Source of the DNA: Nitrogeniibacter mangrovi
GTDB taxonomy: Bacteria; Pseudomonadota; Gammaproteobacteria; Burkholderiales; Rhodocyclaceae
NCBI RefSeq assembly: GCF_010983895.1
Contig: NZ_CP048836.1
Location: 620,001-684,000 of the forward strand
Direction of reading: 5' to 3'
Length of the DNA stretch: 64,000 nucleotides
The notes beneath the pieces were generated by a model, which did not search any database, was not told where the DNA came from, and saw nothing but the letters and a program-made list of their open reading frames with translations. The stretch's first letter is position 1. Each line of letters opens with the position of its first letter. This document shows positions 1 through 8,735 of this stretch, piece by piece. A program made the position numbers and the translations under genes.

Positions 1-694
1 GCCAGAAGTAGCCGATCAGGTTGTCGCCGTAAGAGATCGCCTTGCGCGGCAGGGTGAGCGGATCGTCCGCCGGCGTGGCCGGGGCGCGCACGCAGGTGGT
101 GGCGCAGGTGTAGCCGGCGGCGGCCACCGCGTCGACCGCGCGGCGGTCGTGGCTGCCGAACGGGTAGCAGAAGTGATTGACCGCCTCGCCCAGCACGTCT
201 TCCAGAATCGCCTTCGAGCGCGTCACTTCCTCATGGATGGCGGGCGTCTCGAGAGTGGCGAGCTTGGCATGGGAGGCCGAGTGGGAGCCGAAGTCCACGC
301 CCTCGGCGCGCAACTGGCGAATCCGCTCCGGACTCATCAGCAGCGGGGTGTCGCGGCCGTCGGATGCGAACCAGTAGGATGGCTTGCCGAGCAGGTCGGC
401 GATCAGATACACCATGGCCGGGAAGCCATGGCGCTGCAGGACGGGCCAGGCGTATTCGTAGAAATTCTCGTAACCGTCGTCGAAGGTCAGCGCCACTGCC
501 CGTGGCGGAATCGGCTGCGCTCCACTCAGGCAGGCCAGCACCTGGTCCATGGACAGGACGGTGTAGCCGAAGCGCGCGAGATAGGCCATCTGGCGGGCGA
601 AGCGCTTGTGGTGACAGTAGGTGGAGCGATGCGCCTTCATCGGCGCGAAGTCGCCCACCTGGTGGTACATGAGGATGTTGATGCCGGTACTCAT
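1..694 (-). CDS. Polysaccharide deacetylase family protein (3' end outside window)
   Basis: Carbohydrate esterase 4-type (NodB homology) enzyme that would remove N-acetyl groups from a glycan. Read from ATG at 694 it gives about 231 residues before the window edge, so the C-terminus is missing. Visible motifs are TFDDGYE (metal and catalytic Asp motif), SHSASH (the two metal-binding His) and CYPFGSHD. The protein begins MSTGINILMYHQVG, the usual start of this family, and no signal peptide is seen. It is the last visible gene of a minus-strand glycan operon, starting 2 bp after the preceding glycosyltransferase stop, so it probably modifies the polysaccharide made by that operon. The exact substrate cannot be told. 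Confidence 0.9.
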   Translation of the reverse strand, partial: MSTGINILMYHQVGDFAPMKAHRSTYCHHKRFARQMAYLARFGYTVLSMDQVLACLSGAQPIPPRAVALTFDDGYENFYEYAWPVLQRHGFPAMVYLIADLLGKPSYWFASDGRDTPLLMSPERIRQLRAEGVDFGSHSASHAKLATLETPAIHEEVTRSKAILEDVLGEAVNHFCYPFGSHDRRAVDAVAAAGYTCATTCVRAPATPADDPLTLPRKAISYGDNLIGYFW

Positions 695-696
695 GG

Positions 697-1767
697 CTAG
701 CGATTGTCCAGCAATTGGGCGTAGAGCGCACGATATTGATCGATGATCACGCGCTCGCCAAAGTCGTGCTCGATGCGCCGCAGGCCATGTTCGATCAGCT
801 GGCGCTGGAGCGCCGGGTTGTCGATGATTTCGCGCATGTGCGCGGCCAGGGGAGCGGCGTCGTCGCAGGGGCTCACCAGAGCATCCTCGCCGTGGCGGGC
901 GATCTCGCGCGCGCCGCGGAACGCGGTGCACGCCAGCGGCTTGCCGTAGGCCCAGGCTTCGAGGATCACGTTGCCGAGGGTCTCGCGGTCGCGCGAGGGG
1001 AACACCACCATGTCGGCCAGATGGAACCAGGGCGCGGGGTCCTGCTGCCAGCCGGCGAAATGGACGCGGCTGGTCAGGCCCGCTTCGGCCACCTGGCGTT
1101 CCAGGGTTTCGCGCAGTGGCCCGTCGCCCAGGAGGATCAGGCGCAGGCGCTTGCCGTCGAGTTCCGCGGGTAGCTGGCGCATGGCCTCGATGAGGGTGGC
1201 GTGGCCTTTCACGTCGATCAGGCGCCCCGCGGTGACCATGAGCCAGTCTTCCGGCTGCACGGCCAGTTCCCGGCGCAGCACTTCCAGCGCCTCGGGGTCG
1301 GCCGGTTTGGCCGGGTCGGCGAAGTTGGTGATGTGAAACACCCGATCGGCGGGCAGGCCGCCGGCGATCATCCAGTCGCACAGGCCACGGGTGTTGCCGA
1401 TCCAGGCGTGCGCGTGGCGGAACGGGTCGAGCTTGTAGTAGCCGCCGAGGCGCGACAGGTGCACCTGGCCGCGACCGCGCTTGACGTGGGTCAGGCGGGT
1501 GGCGCGGCCCATGTAGGTCTGCACGATGGGCGCGCCGCTGTCGGCGATGAGGCGCGACAGCTCCCAGCGCGAGAACGGATCCCACACGGTGCGCATGCCG
1601 GCGGTGCGCTTGGGCACATCGTGGAGGTGATGGCGATCCAGTTCGGAGCCGCGCCGCACGGCGACCTCGATGTCCTCGCCGGCGCGCTGCATGGCGGCGA
1701 CGAAACGCAACAGCCAGCGCTCGGCGCCGCCCATTTCCTTGCTGCCGAGGATGTGCAGGGATTTCAT
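697..1767 (-). CDS. Glycosyltransferase family 4 protein
   Basis: Predicted 356-residue GT-B fold glycosyltransferase that adds a sugar to a surface-glycan intermediate at the cytoplasmic face. The N-terminal half carries the family turn KEMGGAERW (about residues 10-18). The C-terminal nucleotide-sugar domain has VTAGRLIDVKG (about 178-188) and the E-x7-E motif at Glu262 and Glu270. I chose ATG 1767 because the family signature starts right after it; the reading frame is open upstream to 1863, but that stretch has no homology-like pattern. The 125 bp to the next gene upstream (1768-1892) is the only sizeable gap in this operon, and I see no clear terminator there. Donor and acceptor are unknown. 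Confidence 0.88.
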   Translation of the reverse strand: MKSLHILGSKEMGGAERWLLRFVAAMQRAGEDIEVAVRRGSELDRHHLHDVPKRTAGMRTVWDPFSRWELSRLIADSGAPIVQTYMGRATRLTHVKRGRGQVHLSRLGGYYKLDPFRHAHAWIGNTRGLCDWMIAGGLPADRVFHITNFADPAKPADPEALEVLRRELAVQPEDWLMVTAGRLIDVKGHATLIEAMRQLPAELDGKRLRLILLGDGPLRETLERQVAEAGLTSRVHFAGWQQDPAPWFHLADMVVFPSRDRETLGNVILEAWAYGKPLACTAFRGAREIARHGEDALVSPCDDAAPLAAHMREIIDNPALQRQLIEHGLRRIEHDFGERVIIDQYRALYAQLLDNR

Positions 1768-1892
1768 CGCGTCAGGCCCGAGAATTTCATCGGATCGCGA
1801 TTCGGCCGTCAGCAGCCGCGAAGGCCGAGCGTGCCGAGTTACCCCGAAAGGTTTGTGCGACAAGTGACACGTACATCATCCTGTTCTCCATA

Positions 1893-2996
1893 TCAGGGGC
1901 CGGTCCGGTGGAATGCTCGGGCCAATACCTTGTCGTAGATGGCCAGATTGCCCTCGCACATGACGTCCACCGAGAACTCGTCGAGCACGAGCGCGCGCCC
2001 GGCCGCGCCCATGTGCCGGCGCAGGTCGGCGTCGTCCAGCAGGCGGATCATGGCCGTGCCCAGCGCGGCCACGTCGCCCACGTCGATGAGCAGGCCGTTG
2101 ATTCCGTCACGCACCGCCTCGGGCATGCCGCCGGCGCGGCAGGCGATGATCGGCACCTGCGCGGCCGAGGCCTGCAGCAGGGAGACACCCAGCCCTTCCA
2201 TGTCGGCCGGGTGCACCAGCAGGTCGAGGCAGCCCAGTTGCGCGGGCAGGTCGTCGACGAAGCCCATCAGGCGCACATGATCGCCCAGATTGGCGTCAGC
2301 GATGGCCTGGCGCAGCTCTGCCTCGAGCGGGCCGCGGCCGAACACGAGCACCTGCAGGCGCGGATGGCGTTCGAGCACCCGGGGCAGGGCGGCGAGCAGA
2401 TGGCGGTGTCCCTTGCGCGGAATGAGCTGGGCCACCATGCCCGCCACCGGCGTGTCGGCGGGCAGATCCAGGGTGGCGCGGAAGGCGGCCTTGTCATACT
2501 CGCGCAGGTAGGGCGCGGGGTCGAGCGCGCTGCGCACGCAGCTGACCCGTTCCGGGGCCAGGCCTTCGGCCAGCAGCACCTGGCGGATGCCTTCGGAGAT
2601 GGTGATCACATGGGCGTAGAGCCCGTACTTGAGCGTCACCGCCCAGCGCGATTCGGGGTTGTCCACCCGACGCGAAATCAGCGCCGGCACCCCCGCGAGC
2701 CGGGCCGCCACGCCACCCCAGACGTCGGCGCCGCGGCGGCTGTGGATATGCACCAGGTCGGGCCGGTGCTGGCGGATGACACGCTTGAGGCGCCCGGCGA
2801 GGCCGATGTCCACGTCGCCCTTCATGGGCAGTTCGATCACGGTGCCGAAGGCACGCGCCGGTTCGGCGATGTGGGCGCCGTCGGGGCAGGCGAGCAGATT
2901 GTCCACGCCGCGCCGGGCGAGGCCCTCCATGAGGTAGAGCACCTGCTTGCCGCCGCCGTACAGGTGGCGGCCGGATTCCACGTGCAGCACCTTCAC
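1893..2996 (-). CDS. Glycosyltransferase family 4 protein (Gln in the second E-x7-E position)
   Basis: Predicted 367-residue GT4 enzyme. It starts with GTG at 2996, overlapping the stop of the upstream gene by 4 bp, and begins VKVLHVESGRHLYGGGKQV. The acceptor half has LVHIHSRRGADVWG (about 81-94) and the donor half has AQLIPRKGHRHL (about 189-200). The E-x7-E motif of retaining GT4 enzymes reads Glu267 then Gln275, so the second Glu is replaced. The overlap suggests translational coupling with the GT9 gene. It probably extends a lipopolysaccharide core or exopolysaccharide; the sugar is unknown. A much longer open frame covering the upstream gene as well is spurious beyond this start. Confidence 0.86.
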   Translation of the reverse strand: MKVLHVESGRHLYGGGKQVLYLMEGLARRGVDNLLACPDGAHIAEPARAFGTVIELPMKGDVDIGLAGRLKRVIRQHRPDLVHIHSRRGADVWGGVAARLAGVPALISRRVDNPESRWAVTLKYGLYAHVITISEGIRQVLLAEGLAPERVSCVRSALDPAPYLREYDKAAFRATLDLPADTPVAGMVAQLIPRKGHRHLLAALPRVLERHPRLQVLVFGRGPLEAELRQAIADANLGDHVRLMGFVDDLPAQLGCLDLLVHPADMEGLGVSLLQASAAQVPIIACRAGGMPEAVRDGINGLLIDVGDVAALGTAMIRLLDDADLRRHMGAAGRALVLDEFSVDVMCEGNLAIYDKVLARAFHRTGP

Positions 2997-4036
2997 GGTC
3001 GCGGCTCCGCCAGCGCCGAGCGCGCCTCGTCGAGCACCCGCTCCGGGGTGATCTCGCGCAGGCAGGTGAAGGCGCCATGGCAGGTGGGATTGCGCCGGCA
3101 TGGCGAGCACTCGAGCCCCAGCCAGATCACCCGGCCGTTGGCGCGGCCGGTGCTCAGGTAGGGGCGGGTGGAGCCGAACAGGGCCACCGTGGGGGTGGCG
3201 AAGGCGGTGCCCATGTGGGTGAGGCCGGTGTCGACCCCGATCAGCAGCGCCGCACGCTCGATCAGCGCCGCCGCCTGCGGCAGATTGGTCTGGCCGGCGA
3301 GCACCACCGCGCCCGGGATGGCGCCGGCGATGCGGCGGGCAGCGTCCACGTCGGCCGGGCCGCCGAGGATCACCGGGGTGAGGCCCAGCTCCGCCGCGAC
3401 CTTCGGCCCCAGGGCCTGCCAGGCGTCCTCGAACCAGTGTTTCTGCGGGCGGGTGGTGAAGGGCGCGAACACGGCGTAGCCCCCGCGCGCGAGGCCATGC
3501 TGCGCGAGCAGGGCCTCCGTCTGGTGTGCGGTGACCTCGCCCACCACCAGGCGCGGCAGGAATTCGCCGGTGTCGAGCCCCAGCTGTTCGGCCAGGTACA
3601 GGTATTCCGAACTGATCCGCCCCGCATCGCCCCCTTTGGGGACGACCTCGGTCATGAGCCACTGGCTCCCCTCGCGGCTGCCCAGACCGATGCGCCGCGG
3701 CGCCCCCGACAGCCAGGTGAGCAGCCCGCTCTTGAGCAGGCTCTGCAGATCGATGGCGACGTCGAAGCGGCGCGCCCGCAACTGGCGGCGAAAGTCGCGG
3801 ATGGCGCCGAACAGCGCCCCGAAGCGCCGCGCCTGCCACAGCGCCTTCCATTCCCCCTTCGGCCAGTGAATCAACTCGTCGATGCACGGATCGTCCGCAA
3901 TCAGCGGCGCGATGCCCGGCTCGACCAGCCAGCTCACCTGCGCCTCGGGCCAGGTCCGCTTGAGCGCGGCGGCGAAGGGCGAGGCGAAGACCACGTCGCC
4001 GATGGCCGAGGCGCGGACGATGAGGATGCGTTTCAT
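2993..4036 (-). CDS. Glycosyltransferase family 9 protein (ADP-heptose:LPS heptosyltransferase-like)
   Basis: Predicted 347-residue GT9 enzyme of the WaaC/WaaF/WaaQ type, which transfers heptose or a similar sugar onto the lipopolysaccharide inner core. It begins MKRILIVRASAIGDVVFASP, the classic GT9 N-terminus, and contains GVDTGLTHMGTAFATPTVALF near the C-terminal third, the nucleotide-sugar-binding signature. The ATG at 4036 overlaps the stop of the ligase gene by 4 bp, and its own stop overlaps the next gene by 4 bp, so it sits inside a tightly coupled operon. Which heptose position it serves is not clear from sequence alone. Confidence 0.88.
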   Translation of the reverse strand: MKRILIVRASAIGDVVFASPFAAALKRTWPEAQVSWLVEPGIAPLIADDPCIDELIHWPKGEWKALWQARRFGALFGAIRDFRRQLRARRFDVAIDLQSLLKSGLLTWLSGAPRRIGLGSREGSQWLMTEVVPKGGDAGRISSEYLYLAEQLGLDTGEFLPRLVVGEVTAHQTEALLAQHGLARGGYAVFAPFTTRPQKHWFEDAWQALGPKVAAELGLTPVILGGPADVDAARRIAGAIPGAVVLAGQTNLPQAAALIERAALLIGVDTGLTHMGTAFATPTVALFGSTRPYLSTGRANGRVIWLGLECSPCRRNPTCHGAFTCLREITPERVLDEARSALAEPRP

Positions 4037-5331
4037 GGGTCCGTTCGCCCGGCTTCGTCCGCCTGCCCCATGAGGCGCAGGGAGAGCAGCAGAACAATGG
4101 TGAAGAAGCGCATGTCGGGGTGGGACAGGCGGTAGTCGAAGGCCGCCCACACCGCCGTGTAGATCAGGATGCCCCACATGGCCGGCAGCAGCGCGCCCAC
4201 GCGGCGGTTGCGTCGCCCCGCGCGCACCGCGCCGGCAATGAGCGCCACGCTCAAGGCCCCCCACAGTGCCACCCCGATCAGGCCCTGGGTCCACAGGGTC
4301 TGCAGGTAGCTGTTGTGCACATGATCGTAGCGTTCGCCCTGGAGGAGGCCGCCGCGCGGGCGCAGATCCCGGTCGATGACGTCGCGCAGATCACCGAAGC
4401 CGTGGCCGATGAACGGGTGTTCCGGGAAACGTTCGAGGACGTACTGCCAAAGCCGGAGGCGAACCGTGACCGAGGCGGCAGGGGCGTTCTGCAGGCCGGA
4501 TTCCACGGCGGTCAGCATGGCCCGGCGTTCCTGCATGAAGCGCCCGGTGATCGCTTCGAGGTTGGCGCCGACGATCAGCACGGTCGTGATGAGCCCGGCA
4601 GCACTGAGAGCGAGGATGCGGCGGCGCCGACGGGGGTGCGGCGAGCGATAGGCGCGCATCAGCGCGTAGATGAGGAGGCAGGCGAGCAGGACCACGACGC
4701 CCAGCATGTTGCTGCGGTTCTGGGTGCTGATGACCACCTGCACGAACAAGGCGATTGTCGCCATGGCCCCGATCCGGACCGGCCACCGCCAAGGGCCCGC
4801 CACCCGCCACCACTGGCGTGTGGTGCCGAGCAGGGCAATGGCGAGACAGCCGGCGTAGAGGCCGATGCCCAATGGGCGATCAAGGTGGAAGCGGAGCCGT
4901 TCGTCCGACCACAGGGCCATGAAACCCTTGGTCCACAGGTAGCCGACAATGCCGACAAGGAAGCCGGCGCCGGCCAGCAGCCACAGCTGATGCACCCGCG
5001 CCACCCGGTCACGCGTGGGCAGGGCCGCGAGCATGGCGAAAACGAGAACGAAGAACCAGTCGATGAAGACCGCCTTCTGGTCGTAAAGCCCGGGTTCGAC
5101 CCACCCGGCCGTGACCTGCAGGGCGTAGCGCAACAGCAGCCACAGGGCGAGCGCGAGAGTCAGCCAGGTGGCCGGGGACCAGGGCAAGCGACGCTCGCGC
5201 CACATGGCGATGAGGGTGGCCGGCAAGGCAAGCGCAATGGCGAGGTGGGCGGGGGCCGTCTTGAGCAGGCTGAAGAAGGCGAAGATGGCCAGGCCGAGGC
5301 AGGCAAAGCGGTTGAGCCAGACAAAAATCAT
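4033..5331 (-). CDS. O-antigen ligase family / Wzy_C-type membrane protein
   Basis: Predicted 432-residue polytopic membrane protein with about ten hydrophobic segments. A long periplasmic loop before the last segments contains GHGFGDLRDVIDRD and HVHNSYLQTLWTQGLIG. This loop, with its conserved His in the H-x-H-N-S pattern, is the hallmark of the O-antigen ligase (WaaL)/polymerase (Wzy) superfamily. It would join a lipid-linked glycan to lipid A-core or polymerise repeat units in the periplasm. The start at 5331 overlaps the upstream stop by 4 bp. Ligase and polymerase cannot be separated by sequence; the neighbouring heptosyltransferase-like gene slightly favours an LPS role. Confidence 0.85.
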   Translation of the reverse strand: MIFVWLNRFACLGLAIFAFFSLLKTAPAHLAIALALPATLIAMWRERRLPWSPATWLTLALALWLLLRYALQVTAGWVEPGLYDQKAVFIDWFFVLVFAMLAALPTRDRVARVHQLWLLAGAGFLVGIVGYLWTKGFMALWSDERLRFHLDRPLGIGLYAGCLAIALLGTTRQWWRVAGPWRWPVRIGAMATIALFVQVVISTQNRSNMLGVVVLLACLLIYALMRAYRSPHPRRRRRILALSAAGLITTVLIVGANLEAITGRFMQERRAMLTAVESGLQNAPAASVTVRLRLWQYVLERFPEHPFIGHGFGDLRDVIDRDLRPRGGLLQGERYDHVHNSYLQTLWTQGLIGVALWGALSVALIAGAVRAGRRNRRVGALLPAMWGILIYTAVWAAFDYRLSHPDMRFFTIVLLLSLRLMGQADEAGRTDP

Positions 5332-6407
5332 CGCGATTGCATCCGATCGAGGAACGCAAGCAGCCGGCCCGCGCGCGCGGGCCAGCTGAAGTCGGCCGCC
5401 GTGCGTCGTCCGGCCGCTGCCATGCGCGCTGCGTCGTCGGGGTGGGCCCGCACCCGCATGACCGCCGCGATCCACGCGGCGGGGTCGTCCGCGGGGACGA
5501 GCAGGCCGTTGTCACCATCGCGGATGACTTCACGGATCGTCGGCAGATCGGAGGCGATCACGAGGCGGCCGGCCGCCATCGCTTCGAACAGCTTGATCGG
5601 GCTGATGGTCGCGGCATGCTGGAGATCCGCCTGATAGGGCATCAGCGCGATCGCACCGGCGGCCAGGGCGTCGGGAACCTGGGCGTGGGGAATGGCCGGG
5701 CGACAGGTGAGGTGTGGCAGATCGGTGGCTGGCGGATCGTCCGCCGGGCCGATCAGGGTCACCGGCAGGCCGGCGCGGGCCACCGCTTCCAGCATCGGAA
5801 GTCCCCGGTCCCGGCTGATGCGCCCGACGTAGAGGCCGTGCGCCTCGGCAAAGGCTTCCGGTGTCGGTGCCGGAACGCTCGCAAAGGCCGTCAGATCGAC
5901 ACCGCTGTGCAGCACCTCGATCCGGGTCGCCGGCAAGCCGGCTCCGACCAGGGCGTCGCGGCCGGCGCCGGAGATGACGGTGAGCCCGCGCAGCCACCCG
6001 GCACGCATTGCTTCGCGCAGCCAGCGGCCGCCGTCGGCCAGCAGGGCCACGGTGTCGTGGATCTCGAGAACATGGCCGATCCGCAGGCGGGTCATCAAGC
6101 GGGAAAAATCGGGCACGCGGGTATAGACCGCATCCGCCCGCCGCAGCTCGCGGCGGTGCGCGAGCATGAAGGGCCAGCCGCCCCAGTTGCTGTGCAGCAG
6201 CGCGGATCCGCGCACATCCACCGGCGTGCGGAGGCCCATGCCGGCGAGGAATCCGGTCAGGTCGAAGCGGCGGGGAATCGGGGGCAGGTACAAGCGGACG
6301 GTGGCGCCGGCCTGGCCCAGGGCTGCGACGGTATGCAGGGTCTGGATCAGGTTGGCCCGGGGTCGCTGGGGGCGGCCGCGGGCAAGGTAGATGATGTGTG
6401 GCGGCAT
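5328..6407 (-). CDS. Glycosyltransferase (GT4-like), first gene of the minus-strand glycan operon
   Basis: Predicted 359-residue GT-B glycosyltransferase beginning MPPHIIYLARGRPQRPRANL. Family features are LEIHDTVALLADGG (about 114-127), ISGAGRDAL, VGRISRDRG, and a donor motif SPIKLFEAMAAGR with the conserved final Glu. The track is open upstream to 6539, but the start is placed at ATG 6407 where similarity-like sequence begins. A perfect TATAAT lies on this strand at 6435-6440, about 28 bp upstream of the start. It diverges from the plus-strand glycosyltransferase operon across a 112-bp gap and is translationally coupled to the ligase gene by a 4-bp overlap. Confidence 0.85.
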   Translation of the reverse strand: MPPHIIYLARGRPQRPRANLIQTLHTVAALGQAGATVRLYLPPIPRRFDLTGFLAGMGLRTPVDVRGSALLHSNWGGWPFMLAHRRELRRADAVYTRVPDFSRLMTRLRIGHVLEIHDTVALLADGGRWLREAMRAGWLRGLTVISGAGRDALVGAGLPATRIEVLHSGVDLTAFASVPAPTPEAFAEAHGLYVGRISRDRGLPMLEAVARAGLPVTLIGPADDPPATDLPHLTCRPAIPHAQVPDALAAGAIALMPYQADLQHAATISPIKLFEAMAAGRLVIASDLPTIREVIRDGDNGLLVPADDPAAWIAAVMRVRAHPDDAARMAAAGRRTAADFSWPARAGRLLAFLDRMQSR

Positions 6408-6434
6408 GACGCCCGGCGCAGACTGAAAACGCGG

Positions 6435-6496
6435 ATTATAGCTTGGACCGCCACCCCGGTCGTGCCCGCGGCGAGCGCGGTCCGCTCGGGTATACT
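6435..6496. promoter_or_regulatory. Divergent promoter region between the two glycan operons
   Basis: The 112-bp gap between divergent starts at 6407 (minus) and 6520 (plus) contains a minus-strand TATAAT (6435-6440) and a plus-strand TATACT (6491-6496), each placed at a suitable distance upstream of its gene. Neither has a convincing -35 box at the usual spacing, so these are candidate -10 elements only. Confidence 0.4.
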
Positions 6497-6519
6497 TGCC
6501 GCTCTTTCGGAGCCGATCC

Positions 6520-7626
6520 ATGCGTGTGGCCATCTTCATCCCTTCCTACGGCGACGGCGGTGTCGAGCGGATGCTCGTGAACCTTGCCGGCGGCCTGGTG
6601 GCCCGCGGGGTGCGGATCGACTTCCTCACCCATTCGGCGCAGGCACCTTATCTGGATCGGCTCGATGCCCGTGTCCGGCTCGTCGAAACCCCCCGCGGTG
6701 GTTGGTCGCTCGCGCGCTGGCTGTGGCGCTATCTGCGTGTGCAGGCGCCGGACATCGTCCTGTGCGGCAAGGATCGCGCCGGGCTGCTGGTGGCGCGGGT
6801 GCGCCGCCTGGCGGGCGCCCGCTGCCGGCTGGTGATGCGCCCCGGTACCACCTATTCGCAACGCTTCGCCGAACTGGGCGCCTGGTCGCGCTGGCGCGCG
6901 CGGGCGCGCGTGCGGCGTACCTACCGTGCGGCCGATGCGGTGGTCGGCAATGCCCGGGCGGTGGTGGACGATGTGGCCCGGGTGGCCGGTCTGCCGGCGG
7001 CGCGGGTGCATCTGATCCGCAACCCGGTGATCACGTCCGACCTGCAGGCACTGGCCGCAGCGGCGCCGGCCTATCCCGGATTCGGGCCCGAAGCGCCGCC
7101 GGTGGTGCTCGCCGTGGGGCGGCTGGCCCAGGTCAAGGGCTTCGATGTGCTCATCCGCGCCTTTGCCCGGGTGCGCGCACACCGACCGCTCAAACTCCTC
7201 ATTCTTGGCGAAGGGCGGCTGCGCGAGGCGCTGCTGAAGCTGGCCGATTCGCTTGGCGTCGGCGACGACGTCAGTTTGCCCGGTTTCGATCCGAACCCGT
7301 ATCCGTGCCTGGCGCATGCCGCCCTGTTCGTGTTGTCGTCGCGGCGCGAAGGCTCGCCCAATGCGCTGACCGAGGCGCTGGCGCTGGGCACGCCGGTGGT
7401 GTCCACCGACTGCCCCTCCGGTCCAGCCGAGGTCCTCGATCAGGGGCGCGTGGCGCCGCTGGTGGCGGTGGATGACGAGGTCGCGCTGGCCGACGCGATG
7501 GCGCGTGTACTCGATGCTCCTGGCGACCCGCAGGTCCGGCGCGAAGCGGTGGATGCCTACCGGGTCGAGCACTGCGCCGAACGCTATCACCTGCTCTTCG
7601 AGCGCCTGCTGGGCGAGACCGCCTGA
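6520..7626 (+). CDS. Glycosyltransferase family 4 protein (first of three paralogs)
   Basis: Predicted 368-residue GT4 enzyme. It begins MRVAIFIPSYGDGGVERMLVN, the usual glycosyltransferase N-terminus with a Gly-rich loop. The donor half has AVGRLAQVKGFDVLIRAFARV and the E-x7-E motif in EGSPNALTE. An ATG at 6520 is preferred over an upstream start at 6496 because the conserved strand begins there. It is the first gene of a plus-strand operon and is closely related in sequence to the next two genes (shared PNPYP, DCPSGP and EVL blocks), so the three look like tandem duplicates. It presumably adds a sugar to a cell-surface glycan; donor and acceptor are unknown. Confidence 0.88.
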   Translation: MRVAIFIPSYGDGGVERMLVNLAGGLVARGVRIDFLTHSAQAPYLDRLDARVRLVETPRGGWSLARWLWRYLRVQAPDIVLCGKDRAGLLVARVRRLAGARCRLVMRPGTTYSQRFAELGAWSRWRARARVRRTYRAADAVVGNARAVVDDVARVAGLPAARVHLIRNPVITSDLQALAAAAPAYPGFGPEAPPVVLAVGRLAQVKGFDVLIRAFARVRAHRPLKLLILGEGRLREALLKLADSLGVGDDVSLPGFDPNPYPCLAHAALFVLSSRREGSPNALTEALALGTPVVSTDCPSGPAEVLDQGRVAPLVAVDDEVALADAMARVLDAPGDPQVRREAVDAYRVEHCAERYHLLFERLLGETA

Positions 7627-8735
7627 TGGCCACCGATCTGGCCATCTTCGCGGCGACCTCGGGCCATAGCGGTGTGGACCGGGTGCTGCGCAATCTCGTA
7701 CCGGCCATCGCCGCGCTGGGGATGCGGGTCGACGTGCTGGGGGTCGAGGGGCACGGGCCGGTGTTCGCCGAGCTGCCCGATGGCGTGCGCCACCTGCCGC
7801 TCGGCGCATCGCATGTCAACACCGCCATCCCGGCCTTGGTCCGTTACCTCAAGGCGGAGCGACCCGCGGCCCTGCTCTCGGACAAGGACCGGGTCAACCG
7901 TGCCGCCCTGTTCGCGCGCTGGCTGGCGCGGGTGCCGACCCGGGTCGGGGTGCGCCAGGGGACGACGGTGTCGGTCAATCTGGCCAGTCGCAAAGCTTCC
8001 GAGCGCTGGCTGCAGACCGCCTCCATGCGCTACATCTATCCCCATGCGGACGCGGTGCTGGTGCCGTCGCATGGTGCGGCGGACGATCTGGCCGCCTATG
8101 CGCGCCTGCCACGCGAGCGCATTCATGTAGTCCCCAGCCCGATCATCACCCCGACGCTCCAGCTGCGCGCGGCCGAAGGGATCGAGCATCCGTGGTTTGC
8201 GCCGGGCGAGCCGCCGGTGATCCTCGGTGTCGGGGAACTGTCGGAGCGCAAGGATTTCGCCACCGTGGTGCGCGCCTTCGCGCGGGTCCGGCGCGAGCGT
8301 TCGTGTCGGCTGCTGATCCTCGGCGAGGGCCGGCGCCGCCCGGCGCTCGAAGCGCTGGCGAGCGAGTTGGGGGTGCTGGATGATGTCGCCCTGCACGGCT
8401 TCGTGCCCAATCCCTATCCCTTCATGGCACGCGCGGCGGTGTTCGCGCTGGCGTCGCGCTGGGAGGGCATGCCGGTGGTGCTTATCGAGGCCCTGGGGCT
8501 GGGGCGGCCGTGTGTGGCCTGCGATTGCCCGAGCGGACCGCGCGAGGTGCTCGACGCGGGCCGTGTGGGCCCGCTGGTGCCGGTGCAGGACGACGCCCGC
8601 TTCGCCGACGGGCTGCGCCGCCAGCTCGACGAACCCACCCCGGAGGCGGTGTCGCGTGCGGCGGTGGCCGACTATACCGACGTGGCCAGCGCTCGCGCCT
8701 ACCTGGCCGCGCTCGGCTTTACGGAGTTCCAATGA
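7626..8735 (+). CDS. Glycosyltransferase family 4 protein (second of three paralogs)
   Basis: Predicted 369-residue GT4 enzyme. Its ATG shares one base with the preceding TGA, which suggests translational coupling. It keeps GVGELSERKDFATVVRAFARV and the E-x7-E motif in EGMPVVLIE, followed by DCPSGPREVLDAGRVGPL. The N-terminus MATDLAIFAATSGHSGVDRVL has SGHSGVDR in place of the GDGGVER of its paralogs, so its acceptor loop may differ. It lies between the other two paralogs and most likely acts in the same glycan pathway. Substrates cannot be assigned. Confidence 0.88.
   Translation: MATDLAIFAATSGHSGVDRVLRNLVPAIAALGMRVDVLGVEGHGPVFAELPDGVRHLPLGASHVNTAIPALVRYLKAERPAALLSDKDRVNRAALFARWLARVPTRVGVRQGTTVSVNLASRKASERWLQTASMRYIYPHADAVLVPSHGAADDLAAYARLPRERIHVVPSPIITPTLQLRAAEGIEHPWFAPGEPPVILGVGELSERKDFATVVRAFARVRRERSCRLLILGEGRRRPALEALASELGVLDDVALHGFVPNPYPFMARAAVFALASRWEGMPVVLIEALGLGRPCVACDCPSGPREVLDAGRVGPLVPVQDDARFADGLRRQLDEPTPEAVSRAAVADYTDVASARAYLAALGFTEFQ

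Noticed and set aside
3001-4097. The 5' part of a 734-codon frame as a fusion of two glycosyltransferases
   Set aside because: The upstream part is the wrong frame of the GT9 gene. The real gene starts at GTG 2996 with a 4-bp overlap.
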